DNA of 64,000 nt from Taudactylus pleione (lineage: Eukaryota; Chordata; Amphibia; Anura; Myobatrachidae). The stretch is from assembly GCA_031769625.1 (NCBI GenBank), contig JAUIMM010000581.1, positions 1 through 64,000 on the forward strand, written 5' to 3'. Below the pieces are notes generated by a model. The model had not been told where the DNA came from and ran no database searches. It was given only the letters and a program-made list of their open reading frames with translations. The position numbers were made by a program, and so were the translations under genes. Of this stretch, positions 10,685 to 20,359 are shown in pieces; position 1 is the stretch's first letter, and every line of letters begins with the position of its first letter.

Positions 10685-11097
10685 CCCCAAGGTATCCTGT
10701 GGATACCCTATGGACCCTGAAGTAGAAAATATGAGATATGGTAAGAACTTACCCTTGTTATCTCTATTTCTACGAAGTCCATAGGGTTCCACAGGACTCC
10801 CGCCCTGTCGCACCTGTGCTGCAGATGGGCTTTGCTCTGGTCACCGGTTTTCCGTCTCCCTCTGGTGAGAATGTGATTCTTGTATGTGCCCAGATCTTTG
10901 TTCTCTCTCTTCCTTCTCCTCCTCCGGCCTATGGCTTGGTAACTAACTGAGATGCCTTGGCTCGGGGGCGGGGTATAGGAGGGGGACCTAGTGCGTCCTG
11001 GGAGGCTGAAAGCTTAACTCTTTGGTGCCCTAAGGTATCCTGTGGAACCCTATGGACTTCGTAGAAATAGAGATAACAAGGGTAAGTTCTTACCATA
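10685..11097. repeat. DIRS internal complementary region and right terminal repeat
   Basis: 10685-10728 is the complement of the left-end start (TATCCTGTGGATACCC). 10736-10796 and 11037-11097 are two arms of about 61 bp, complementary to each other, beginning ATATGGTAAGAACTTACCC. 10947-11066 contains the complement of the left terminal repeat (CGGGGGCGGGGTATAGGAGG). This nested complementarity is the DIRS layout used to rebuild ends through a circular intermediate. Confidence 0.75.
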
Positions 11098-12383
11098 TCT
11101 AATATTTTTTTCGCCCGTTTGGCTGGGGGAGGGAGGGCGCCAGACCGGGTCCGGGATGTCATCGGGCTGGCCTGTCCAGAGGCAGATGTTGTGGCCTCTG
11201 GACTAGGCACAGGGCTAGGCACATTTGGAGGATTGGCTGATGTTGTGCTAGAGGTGGAGGATCCTGATGTTACGGCAGGAAGGGAGGTCGGCTCCACCAT
11301 GTGCTGGCGAACGAGCTGCTCCAGGGCAGTGGCGATGCGGATGTTGGCCCTGGTATTTTCCGCCAGGGCCTGACCAATGGTCACGTTGGCCGCAGCATTT
11401 TGCTCCAGGGCCTCAGCCACCCGTACCAGACTGGCGTCCATCCTCTGCAGAATCTCCGTATGGAAATCCTATTTAAAATTGAGTTCTGTGAGGAGGGACA
11501 CTGCCTGCGAGGGGGATTGCCCTGGACTGGCTTCTGCAGGGTCCTCAGCCGGATGTACTGGTTCCTCCCCTGCAGAGCCAGCAGAAATTCTGCGGCCAAG
11601 GCTCCCCTCTGGAGCAGACTCATCCGCCTGTGTCTCTGTTGGAAAAATGAGAAAAGACTCACATTAGAATCTACATATTGGCACAATAACATTTCACAGT
11701 TGGTGACATCACAACATTTATCTGGGACAACATGAGGAGCCGCAAAGTCTGGCATGTCCGTATCCATGTTGGACACGCCAAACACCTCCACAGCCTGCAC
11801 ACACCCCTGTGCCAGCTCTTCTAAATCAGTAAACTCCAATGACACAGGGGTGGGACCTCCACCTGTCCCCCTTGCATGCCTAGCCCTGTCCGCCATTTTT
11901 TGTTTCAGGCGATATTTGAAGTCTTGCCATCTGTGGGTTAAATTGGAACCATTACTTTTTTTTTTATTTGGTTTTTGGGTTTAGGGTGGTCAAGTGTTTA
12001 CTTACCGCCGTTTGACATCCCGGGCTAGACGGACATAATCACCCACCCTATTGACATCCACGGCTACCTCTTCCCACATTCTTCACTTCTGGCTAGCACT
12101 CATATTCCTGTCTGCCTGTGGCAGGATGTCCACACATTTCTGAATCAAAACCTCCATCTCCTTTCTTGTAAATTGTGGCTGCCTTTTCTTTTTGGCAGCT
12201 TTGCCCGGAATACTGGGCCCAGCAGCCTCTTCCATGTCATTCTCCTCACCTATGTGTGTAATTTTGGAGAATTGTCAACTTCACAACTTGCACAATATTA
12301 TGTTTCTAATTAATCATTGAGTCAAAATGCATGAAATACTTACCGCCTGACTGTTGTCCATTGTTTCCCTGGTCTGTAGCCAT
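11098..12383 (-). pseudogene. First Harbinger Myb/SANT-like protein, broken
   Basis: Exon 1 runs 12383-12344 (ATG; donor GTAAG), exon 2 12249-12006 and exon 3 from 11930 downward; phases join exactly. Exon 2 encodes a basic patch (KAAKKKRQPQFTRKEMEVLI) and the first helices of a SANT/trihelix-like domain. Exon 3 begins with RWQDFKYRLKQKMADR, the last helix. Acidic and Ser/Pro/Gly-rich sequence follows, then a helical repeat (MDASLVRVAEALEQNAAANV, 11441 downward). Defects: an in-frame TGA at 12083-12085, frame changes around 11650-11690, a TAG near 11473, and loss of the C-terminus to the DIRS insertion. Such proteins bind transposon ends and carry the transposase into the nucleus. Confidence 0.7.
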
Positions 12384-13615
12384 GTGTGAGCTTCAAACTA
12401 GAAATACACCAGAATTGTGTTTTTGTCTCGTGACGTATTTATACATGCGTCCTTATTTTGCGGCCGCATCATTGATTGTGCGTTCCTATGATCCTTCCTT
12501 AATTTGTGCGGGAAACTAAACACTATTTATGGCTTGGGGCGTCTCGAATCGAGGTGGCGTTTATTGAATGTTGGAGGTTACGTTGGTTGGAGTTGATTGT
12601 TGGCTGGTGTAGGAGATTGCGTTTGTTGAAGTTTTTTTTTTGGTTCTTTTTATTTTTGGATTTCCGTTCGTTTTTTTTCCCTTTTAATTTTTTTGGTCGT
12701 TTCCAGATTTGGTAAGTTTGGGGATGTCTAACTTTGGGTCAATTTGTCTCTCATTCTGTTGTCGATTTTTCTAATAATTTTCTCCCATCATTTCATCTCT
12801 CTTAGGTTTTATTTTGGCTCTGCCCCATAGACATTTTGTTCCGGATTCTTATATATTATCTCTTGGTAAGTTCATTTGTTAAACTGTTTTGGAAATGTTC
12901 TTGTTTGTCTTGACGCAACTTTGGTTGGCCTTACACATGTAACGTTTGTTTTTGCCAATTCGAAATCTGTGTTTTTTATTTTTTTATTTACGCGGCGTTG
13001 TTGTAACTTGTATTTGCGAACTAATTAGCGCATTTTTACTACTTAGTATTGTGACTTGTATTTGCGAACTAATTAGCGCATTTTTACTACTTACTATTGT
13101 GACTTGTATTTGCGAACTAATTAGCGCATTTTTACTACTTAGTATTGTGACTTGTATTTGCGAACTAATTAGCGCATTTTTACTACTTACTATTGTGACT
13201 TGTATTTGCGAACTAATTAGCGCATTTTTACTACTTAGTATTGTGACTTGTATTTGCGAACTAATTAGCGCTTTGTGAAATGTTTATTCATCCCTTAAAA
13301 TTGTTTGTGTTTTTTCGGGAGCATTGGTTGCTTACATTTGGCCTCAATTTGACGTAGTGTGCGCAACGTCGTTTTGCTCTTTGCCCAAATGTGTGTGTGT
13401 CCCCTTTCATGTTTTGTCTTGCTTAAATTTTTGATAATGACATGGCCAGCATAAAATGATGTATATTTTTGATGTGATTATTTGCAGTTACAACATATCA
13501 TGACAATACCCCGGCATGTAAGCATCAATGGATGGTATTTTCAAACTAAGTAAAATTGATTTTTAATGGGTGAGGTAAAAAGCCTGACATTCCAATGTTG
13601 CCATTTCAGGTTGAT
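12384..13615. promoter_or_regulatory. Divergent intergenic region between Myb-like gene 1 and the transposase
   Basis: The two genes are transcribed away from each other, so both promoters should lie here. The region contains the 48-bp tandem array (13000-13275). Just before the transposase ATG there is a pyrimidine tract ending ATTTCAG at 13609, so a 5'-UTR intron is likely. No specific TATA box or start site can be assigned by eye. Confidence 0.45.
13000..13275. repeat. 48-bp tandem repeat with a 96-bp higher-order period
   Basis: Nearly six copies of a unit containing TTGTGACTTGTATTTGCGAA and CTAATTAGCGCATTTTTACT. The unit end alternates strictly between CTTAGTATT and CTTACTATT, so the true repeating unit is a 96-bp dimer. 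Copies are otherwise almost identical. The frame through it stays open only because 48 is a multiple of three. Confidence 0.9.
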
Positions 13616-14788
13616 ATGGGTCGGATTGTTCTGGCCCTGCTCCCGGAAGCCGACCAACCTCAATCTCGTCCCAGGCGTAGGCATCGTAGGCGTGCAAGGC
13701 CCCAGATATTTCGAACACGTGTCACCCTTTTTGGAATTCCAGATGATGAGGTTTTAAGACGATACCGTCTTCCTCCAAAAATCATCATAGACACTCTCTC
13801 ATTAATAGAGAGTGATCTTGAGCGGCAAATTGACAGTCCAACAGCAATTCCACCACTTACGCAATTTATGGCGGTGTTACATTTCTGTGCCTCAGGATCG
13901 TTCCAAACAACGGTGGGAATAGTGGCGGGCATCTCACAATCCTCCTTTTCCCGGATCCTGAGGGCAGTGATGGAGGCACTTTTCAAGCACCTCCATCATT
14001 TTATTCAAATGCCTTTAGATATGGGTGCCCTTAGTGTGGCCAAGGCCAATTTTTACCAAATAGCTGGCTTCCCACACATCATAGGGGTTGTGGATGGTAC
14101 TCACATACCACTTCAGCCTCCAGCACGGCTGGAGGCAATATTTAGAAACCGGAAACACTATCACTCCCTGAATGTAATGGTGGTATGTGATGCCTCCCTC
14201 CAGATCCTGTCCCTGAATGCAAAATTACCAGGAAGTGCACATGACTCCTTCGTCATCCGGCAATCAGGGATATGGCACAAATTAACCAACCTACAAGCTG
14301 GTGATGCGTGGCTTCTGGGTAAGTGGAGAACTTTAGTACATAACAATGTTAAGCTTCATACAGAGTGAGCCTGATGTTGACTATTCTTTTTCACAGGAGA
14401 CAGTGGCTACCCTTGCACGCCCTGGCTGCTTACTCCTTATTTGGCTCCCACACCAGGGCCACAAAGTGAGTATAATTCCGCACTTACAGCCACCAGGCAA
14501 GTGGTGGAGCGCTGTATCGGCCTTTTAAAAGGCCGATTCAGATGCCTCCACCGCTTTGGTGGCGAACTCATGTATTTGCCGGATATGGTTTCGAAAATTG
14601 TGGTCCTGTGTGGGATATTTCACAACATCGCCATAAGGAGTGGTGTCCCAATGCAGCCAGAGGATGCCTTACCTGAGGATGGCCCCCCCGAGGTTGGTCG
14701 GAGGTCAGTATGTGGGGGGCCATACGCGATGATGTGGTGGCCAGATTTTTTAGGTAATTATTTGAAAAAAAACAGTGTTGATACCTAA
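13616..14788 (+). CDS. PIF-Harbinger DDE transposase (two exons, intact)
   Basis: Exon 1 is 13616-14318 and exon 2 is 14397-14788, separated by a 78-bp GTAAGT...CAG intron; the product is 364 residues. I chose ATG 13616 because a good splice acceptor ends at 13609; an in-frame ATG at 13595 is the alternative. A basic N-terminus (PRRRHRRRARPQ) is followed by an HTH-like segment near residues 95-120 and the DDE_Tnp_4 catalytic core: Asp160 in GVVDGTHIPL, Asp210 in GSAHDSFV, Glu272 in TRQVVERCIGLLKGRFRCL. No stop or frameshift is seen, so the copy may be functional. AATAAA lies at 15109-15114. It would cut the element at its terminal repeats together with a Myb-like partner. Confidence 0.9.
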
Positions 14789-15582
14789 TGTGGTTGGGTT
14801 TGTTTGAGAACATCTAATTTTTTGGTAATTTTTTTATCCATCTTCTGTTTTTTCCACATAATCTTTGGCACTCCAACAATGACTACTTCCTGCTACCCTT
14901 ACAAAACCTGTATGTGGACATTTTGGGGATATATTCTGGAACCCTTATTGCAACGCCATATTTGTGGAATCATGTTGGCATGGTCCTTCGTCAACCAGTT
15001 CTTGAATTTTTGTTTTGTGATGTTGTTTTTTTGGTATGTGTTGTATTTGAGATTATCACTGTGTGTTTTGTTTGTGAGTGACCACTTTGATTTTTCAGTT
15101 ATGTTGATAATAAATGTTTGGAGAGTGAAATGTTGTACCTTTTTTGGAACGTTACCAGCAAGTGTAACCAGGTTCACACACGTTACATTTGACTAAGGGG
15201 TAATCCAGTACTGACGCCAGTCGAGCTAAAATGTAATTGTTTTTCAGGGTCAAAACCAATACCAAAAGGAAGCCTGTACAATCATTTTGCTTCGTAAGAT
15301 TGGCCTAAGCAGCTTGCACACCAACTAGGAACCTGTAAAATGTAGAAATATCTAATTGTGACTACACCAAAAAAGGGAATTCAGATTGTTACTGTTATGT
15401 GTTTCTTGTGGCTGTTTGACATAAAAATACAACACACACTCTTAGTGTAAAAAAATGGAAATCCTTGCTGGAACAGTCTACTTATGTCAGGGTAAACAAT
15501 CTGTGCTTTTGAAAAAACGAATGAGCCAGAACGTTACTTCAAAAATAACAATTTATTTACATAATGGTCCAAAAAAAACAAA
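14789..15582. other. Convergent 3' region inside the Harbinger
   Basis: Transposase and Myb-like gene 2 end tail to tail across this stretch. It has AATAAA (+) at 15109-15114 and AATAAA (-) at 15557-15552, the latter 26 nt beyond the Myb-like stop. No other gene seen. Confidence 0.5.
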
Positions 15583-16908
15583 CTAATCCCTAAGGAGGAC
15601 TGACATACGGTCAAGGACCACCAGCACCCCGATGATATTGCTGTGCATCTGGGCCACACAGGCAGATAATTCGGCCCGACGCCTCTGTTCCTCTGTGGGT
15701 GAGAAAAGTGTGGGGATTAATACAATAATAGTGAAACCACATTAAAAAAAAAGCCAAAACCAAACTCCACCAAAAACAAAAAAAAAAAAACAGCATTAAA
15801 ACTCATCAAACTAAAATGGTGTAGGCCAAAAATACAAGGCCTATGTACAAATTCCGACAGGTGTGATATGTGTATGTGGAAAACAGCAGTAACAGGTAAA
15901 GGCAATCACCTAAAACCCCAAAAGTTTAGCCAAAAAACCCAAAAAAAAGAACCACCCATGATTACATACAAACAGTTTGTGTCGATAAAAAACCGCAAAG
16001 AAAAACATACCGGAAGACCCAACACCAGCTACGGAAGGCCCTCCATCGTCCTCCTCGGAGGTGGCTCCATTCCCCAAAGATCGGGGCGGGGTAATGACCG
16101 ACTCCGGGGAGGGGGTCATTCTAAGAGGGGTGGTTGGAGGAGAGGGGGAATTGGGACGGAGGGGAAGGAGGCCCGAAATTTCAGGCTGAGGGTGTAGGAA
16201 GGCTGGGGAGGAGTGGGGAATAGGGGAATGACTGGAGTTGGAGTTTTGGCTGGGGGTTGGGGAGAGTGGCCGTGATCGACGTCTGGCCGGACGCTGACGG
16301 CGTAGTCTTCGCTGGGCCCCTAAAAGATGTGAAACAAATTGTGGTTAGTTTCAACACAAATCCGCGCCACAAAACAATTTCAAATCCACCCCCAAAAAAA
16401 AAAAAAAAGCAGATATGAGGAGAATGAATAAATATGAAATACAGGGAAAACATGGCCATGCAGATATGAGGAGAATGAATAAATATGAAATACAGGGAAA
16501 ACATGGCCATGCAGATATGAGGAGAATGAATAAATAGGAAATACAGGGAAAACATGGGCCATGCAGATATGAGGAGAATGAATAAATATGAAATACAGGG
16601 AAAACATGCACACGCAGTTAGGGCCACAAAGACAAACATGAAAACCACAATCCATAAAACTTACTTTCTGCGATCTGCATGCGAAAGCATGCCAGCAAGC
16701 GGGGCGTCCGCCGTTGCAGGTCCGACCACCTGCGCTCCAGCTGCCCGATATGGCGGCGTGAGCCGAAGGAGCGCAGGCGGGCCCGTACCTCCGCATATGC
16801 GGAACGCTTCTCGCGGTTGGTGATGGGTGGAGGCTGACTGGTGATCCGCCTATCCATCACCTCCGTATTCACCAGCAGCTCGCGCCTGGTGAATGCGGAG
16901 GCTCTCAT
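15583..16908 (-). CDS. Second Harbinger Myb/SANT-like protein (three exons, intact)
   Basis: Exons 16908-16665, 16319-16011 and 15692-15583 join in matching phases (244, 309 and 110 nt) to give 220 codons and a TAG stop at 15583. Donors are GTAAG and GTATG; acceptors are TTTTAG and CCACAG. An upstream in-frame ATG at 16938 would add ten residues. Domains: a SANT/Myb-like helix set from FTRRELLVNTEVMDRR through QLERRWSDLQRRTPRLL, an Arg-rich stretch, a Ser/Pro-rich linker, and a C-terminal amphipathic helix (EEQRRRAELSACVAQMHSNI) suited to dimerisation. It differs clearly in sequence from the first Myb-like protein. Its likely role is to bind the transposon ends or the transposase; that is inferred from the family. 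Confidence 0.8.
16409..16613. repeat. 51-bp tandem repeat in an intron of Myb-like gene 2
   Basis: Four units starting GCAGATATGAGGAGAATGAA at 16409, 16460, 16511 and 16563. They are almost identical and lie within the first intron (16664-16320). Confidence 0.9.
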
Positions 16909-16938
16909 GATGGCAATGGTGTTTTTCTTAAAAATCAT

Positions 16939-17585
16939 TTTTGATAAAGTGCACCCAAATTTTATGATTGGCTAATGTATTTGGGAAATTAACAGGAGCA
17001 ATTCTATTGGTTAGTGTATGAGTCATGTGTTCGACAGGGCCAGAAATCTGTTGAGACTTATGATAGGCTTGATGCAGTGACATGCGTAAGCAAATTTACA
17101 TAAAGAATTGAACTCCGGGAAATATGCGGGGAGAAAAACAAATAGAACAATTATTTAATTGGGGCTAACATGTATTTTGACAATTAAAAGCGAATGTTTA
17201 AGCTGTACATATTCTGCGGGTAAACACAAACACGGACATGAATAAAGTTTATTGCATTGTGTAAAAAAAAAAAAACAACCAATTAAGCTAATTGATATAT
17301 TGATTGGCATGATACGATTGAGGGAGGTAGGCAGAATAAACGAGCAGGTAATCGGAATCTGACAGTCCCACTTCCGGTTTGTACTAGTGCGTGCGTTCCC
17401 TTCAAGCCATTTCGGGGATGTACGCTCGCTATTTGGCACGCTCGTTAGTTAGAGGAGGGGTCGCCTGAGTTTGGGGCGGATTTTTAGCTGCGTACAAAAA
17501 TACGAGCGAGTGCTTGAATTTAAATATTTTTTTACGTACGCCGAACGTACGTACGCCCACTTGCGAGTGGGTCTGAATCAGGGCC
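16939..17585. other. Right arm of the Harbinger element
   Basis: Non-coding. Near the end it contains a poly-A tract, AATTAAGCTAATTGATATAT and CG-rich subterminal DNA, ending CACTTGCGAGTGGGTCTGAA then TCAGGGCC. The terminal 360 bp recur at 17773-18126. Confidence 0.65.
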
Positions 17586-17589
17586 CTAG

Positions 17590-17712
17590 TCCCTACCTTT
17601 ACCAACTTTGGCCTCACAAATGGTACAGATGACTTCACAAATGTTGTCAGGATTTGGGTAAAAGTAATTTCACACCCAAAAGGAGACTTTACTGGTCTTA
17701 TGCCCAGGCATT
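17590..17712 (-). pseudogene. hAT BED zinc-finger relic
   Basis: Read from 17712 downward: MPGHKTSKVSFWV, a stop, then NYFYPNPDNICEVICTICEA. It aligns with the BED finger of the hAT element at about 60420-60290 (VWQYFYPNPDNNCLAICTIC) with the C-X2-C pair intact. The downstream H-X-H half is missing. It sits exactly between two copies of the Harbinger right end. Confidence 0.75.
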
Positions 17713-17772
17713 AAAATGGCTTTCTTTGTATTATGAGCTAGAACTGCTGCCACTGGTGACTGACTTACACTG

Positions 17773-18126
17773 ACAAACACGGACATGAATAAAGTTTATT
17801 GCATTGTGTAAAAAAAAAAAAACAACAACCAATTAAGCTAATTGATATATTGATTGGCATGTTACGATTGAGGGAGGTAGGCAGAATAAACGAGCAGTTA
17901 ATCGAAATCTGACAGTCCAACTTCCAGGTAGTACTAGTGCGTGCGTTCCCTTCAAACCACTTCGGGGATGTTCGCTCGCTATTTGGCACGCTCGTTAGTT
18001 AGAGGAGGGGTCGCTTGAGTTTGGGCAGGATGTTTGGCTGCGAGCGAAAATACGAGCGTGTGCTTGAATTTAAATATTACGCCGAACGTACGAACGGTCA
18101 CTTGCGTCCGGGTCTGAATGAGGGCC
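17773..18126. repeat. Second copy of the Harbinger right end
   Basis: Same sequence and order as 17226-17585 with scattered differences: ACAAACACGGACATGAATAA, poly-A, AATTAAGCTAATTGATATAT, then subterminal DNA ending GGGTCTGAATGAGGGCC. It could be a solo end of a deleted element, or an end duplicated during an aberrant transposition. Confidence 0.8.
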
Positions 18127-19001
18127 AAAGTACAGTATAATTAATTAAGAACAGCTATTACATCTGTGAATACTGTGAATAATGTAGCACAGAAACCTGG
18201 CGTAGTCTAGCGAATGGAAAAACGACAACGACAAGTAGCAGTATAAAATAAGGTTCTGTTAATTTTTGCTTTTATGTTTTAGCTTATTCCATGTAGTATA
18301 ATATCTGCCTGTCTGATCTTATGCCATCTGAACTATAACATGTTATAGGACCATGCTGCCGCAAGTATTTCTTTACTAAAGTCACCATTTTTATTCATAT
18401 ATTTGCCTGACCACACTTATCAGACACAGTTTAATGCATGCTGTTTTCTTGTAGACCTAAAAAGCTTTGACAATGTACTGAGCATGTGATGTAGTTGGCA
18501 GAGCTGGCACTATCCCTGGGGTTGCCATGGTGGCTTTAAAAATGCTGGAGTGGCATTATGTCATTTATTCATTGTTTTAGGTGCCCCCAAACATTGGTGT
18601 CCCAGGCAACCATCTGGTAATGGTAGCACCTCGGCTGGTAGTTGGACAATGGTCAGAGTCTGCACTGTGAAAACATTAGGAACATTGCCATACAAAGGGA
18701 CAAAGGGGCATGGATGATTCATAGTGAGCATTACCCCATCCAGAGTGTGTGGGGCCATGCCCGACTCTCATGTCTAGCACTTCTGTGCTAGGCCGCAATT
18801 CCCTCCTACATTACTCTATTTTGTTGCTTGCGGCACTGGAACTTCCTCCCAACTTATCGCAAATTGGGGCGAATGTGCCAATCGTGAGACATTCCCCTTA
18901 AATTGAGATGGTTGACATGTGTGCATTGCTCTTGATGTCAGTGCACTTCCTCCAATCACTTGCAACAATGCTTTAAGTCCACTGTACATAACTCCCATAG
19001 A
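18127..19001. other. Non-coding spacer
   Basis: No exon or element boundary recognised. Confidence 0.3.
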
Positions 19002-19530
19002 GGCCTATTTATCATTAAATATTTGTGGCATATTCCTTGGAAACACCCGTTTTTGGGGGATACTCGCAAATATTAAGTATCCCCTGAATGTATTATGGAG
19101 GTACCGCAGCTGTAGTCCCTACATTTCCACCAGCAGCTGCAACCCCAATAGGTTTCTATGGGGGTTCCAATGCTGTCTGGTTTACCAAGCTCCAACTTAG
19201 CTAATGCCATCTGAAGATGGAGTTCTGCTGCTATAGCCTATAGCCTACACTTCGCAAAATTTACCAGGAGAGTGTTCCTCAAGAGCCATCTCCGGCAATG
19301 GGCATGGCACATGCATGGCCTGTAGATCGCGCATAAGCTGGAGTTGGAATAGAGAAGAGAGGCGGTCTCTTCACTCCAGTCACATTGCACGGACAAGCTC
19401 CTTTTGGAACCCTGTTCCTGTGTGTGCTATTTGATATATTCCGGCGGTATTATCACGTACCGCAATGCGATTTTGGGTGTTAATATCGCATCCAGATCAC
19501 ATTGAGTATGTGGTTATTGATAAATGGGCC
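19002..19530. mobile_element. MITE with GGCCTATTTATCA ends
   Basis: Left end GGCCTATTTATCATTAAAT and right end TTGATAAATGGGCC are inverted copies about 530 bp apart. Non-coding. 19531-20357 shows nothing further. Confidence 0.5.
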
Positions 19531-20359
19531 CCAATGTCCTGTTATCAGTGAGACAGTATAGAAAAGTGGAACCATTTATCCAGAGCTGAGTATTTTGGGG
19601 AGAATTTGGTGTGGGTAGATTGGAGTGTGCGATTATTTTGTCTCAATTATTTATATCTCAGAGTAGAGAGGGACCCTAGAAGGAACCCTGTGGCATGTTA
19701 GATGTTAGCTGGTATGGGCTGAGCTTTATTTAAATTAGTCCCTAGGTGCCAGTATGAAACGTGTGCTTGCTTTGTTTAGCCATGAAAACGATTTATCCTA
19801 CAGTCCCGGACATTGTGTGCAATCGATATTTAGAGTTTTCTTTATTTTCACTAATGCGTTTTAGTCAGCACTGGCTGAATGGGGACAGGTAGAGATTATG
19901 TGGGGGTAAACTATACACATATACAATATACAATATATACAGGTGGCAATAGAAAGAAAGTAAATGACTGCCTGGAAGCCAGGGGGGGAGAAGATCCAGA
20001 AATGTTAGGGAATAGAGTACCGCTCTGCTGCCTTGACAAGGTTTTATTGATAAATTAAGACGATAGGAGTTTTTTTCTGTTGTTGCTACAAGAGTATTGA
20101 TAGACCCTATTACGATTAATAATAAATAGGGCCTTTAAATGTCATATCAGAGGTGGACCCAGTCAGTCTTTCTTTGGCTATGTAAACTTTTTAAAATGGC
20201 ACCCACTGATATCTATAGAAAAGAATTGAAGATATCAATCTTCCACAGCAAAGCTTGTGGTATCCGGACATCAAAACCCTTTTGACCTATTGCTTAGATT
20301 TTACATGTCTTTGACCATTAGCACCCTACTGATCTCATTAGTGAGTGACACTAATTATA

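Larger units (their letters stand above)
5265..11097 (+). mobile_element. DIRS-type tyrosine-recombinase retrotransposon
   Basis: DIRS elements carry gag, RT-RNase H and a tyrosine recombinase between inverted terminal repeats plus an internal complementary region. All parts are visible here: gag 6357-7824, reverse transcriptase from 7805, RNase H to about 9640, tyrosine recombinase to 10664, left repeat 5265-5420 and right repeats 10685-11097. No target duplication is seen, as expected for recombinase-mediated insertion. No methyltransferase (DAM-like) domain was recognised. Disruptions: one gag frameshift in a poly-G run, two pol frameshifts near 8740 and 8840, and one TGA between RNase H and recombinase. 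The copy is therefore inactive but fairly young. Confidence 0.9.
4224..17585. mobile_element. PIF-Harbinger DNA transposon, probably autonomous, interrupted by a DIRS element
   Basis: Ends are GGCCCTGATTCAG at 4224 and CTGAATCAGGGCC at 17585, followed inward by GC-rich CG-containing subterminal DNA. Between them lie an intact Harbinger transposase (13616-14788, +), an intact Myb/SANT-like gene (15583-16908, -) and a damaged second Myb/SANT-like gene (about 11098-12383, -). The DIRS element at 5265-11097 is a later insertion; without it the transposon is about 7.5 kb. Vertebrate Harbingers typically encode a DDE transposase and one Myb-like DNA-binding partner. The 3-bp target duplication expected for the superfamily is not obvious (CAA/AAA on the left, TAG on the right), so rearrangement at one end is possible. 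Confidence 0.8.

Noticed and set aside
12946..13278. 110-codon open frame with a repeated 16-residue peptide
   Set aside because: It is the translation of the 48-bp tandem array. The period is divisible by three, so the frame stays open by arithmetic. No start context or splice evidence.
16181..16796. Long minus-strand frames with repeated hydrophobic peptides
   Set aside because: They read through the 51-bp tandem array in an intron of Myb-like gene 2. Only the parts used by the spliced exons are credible.
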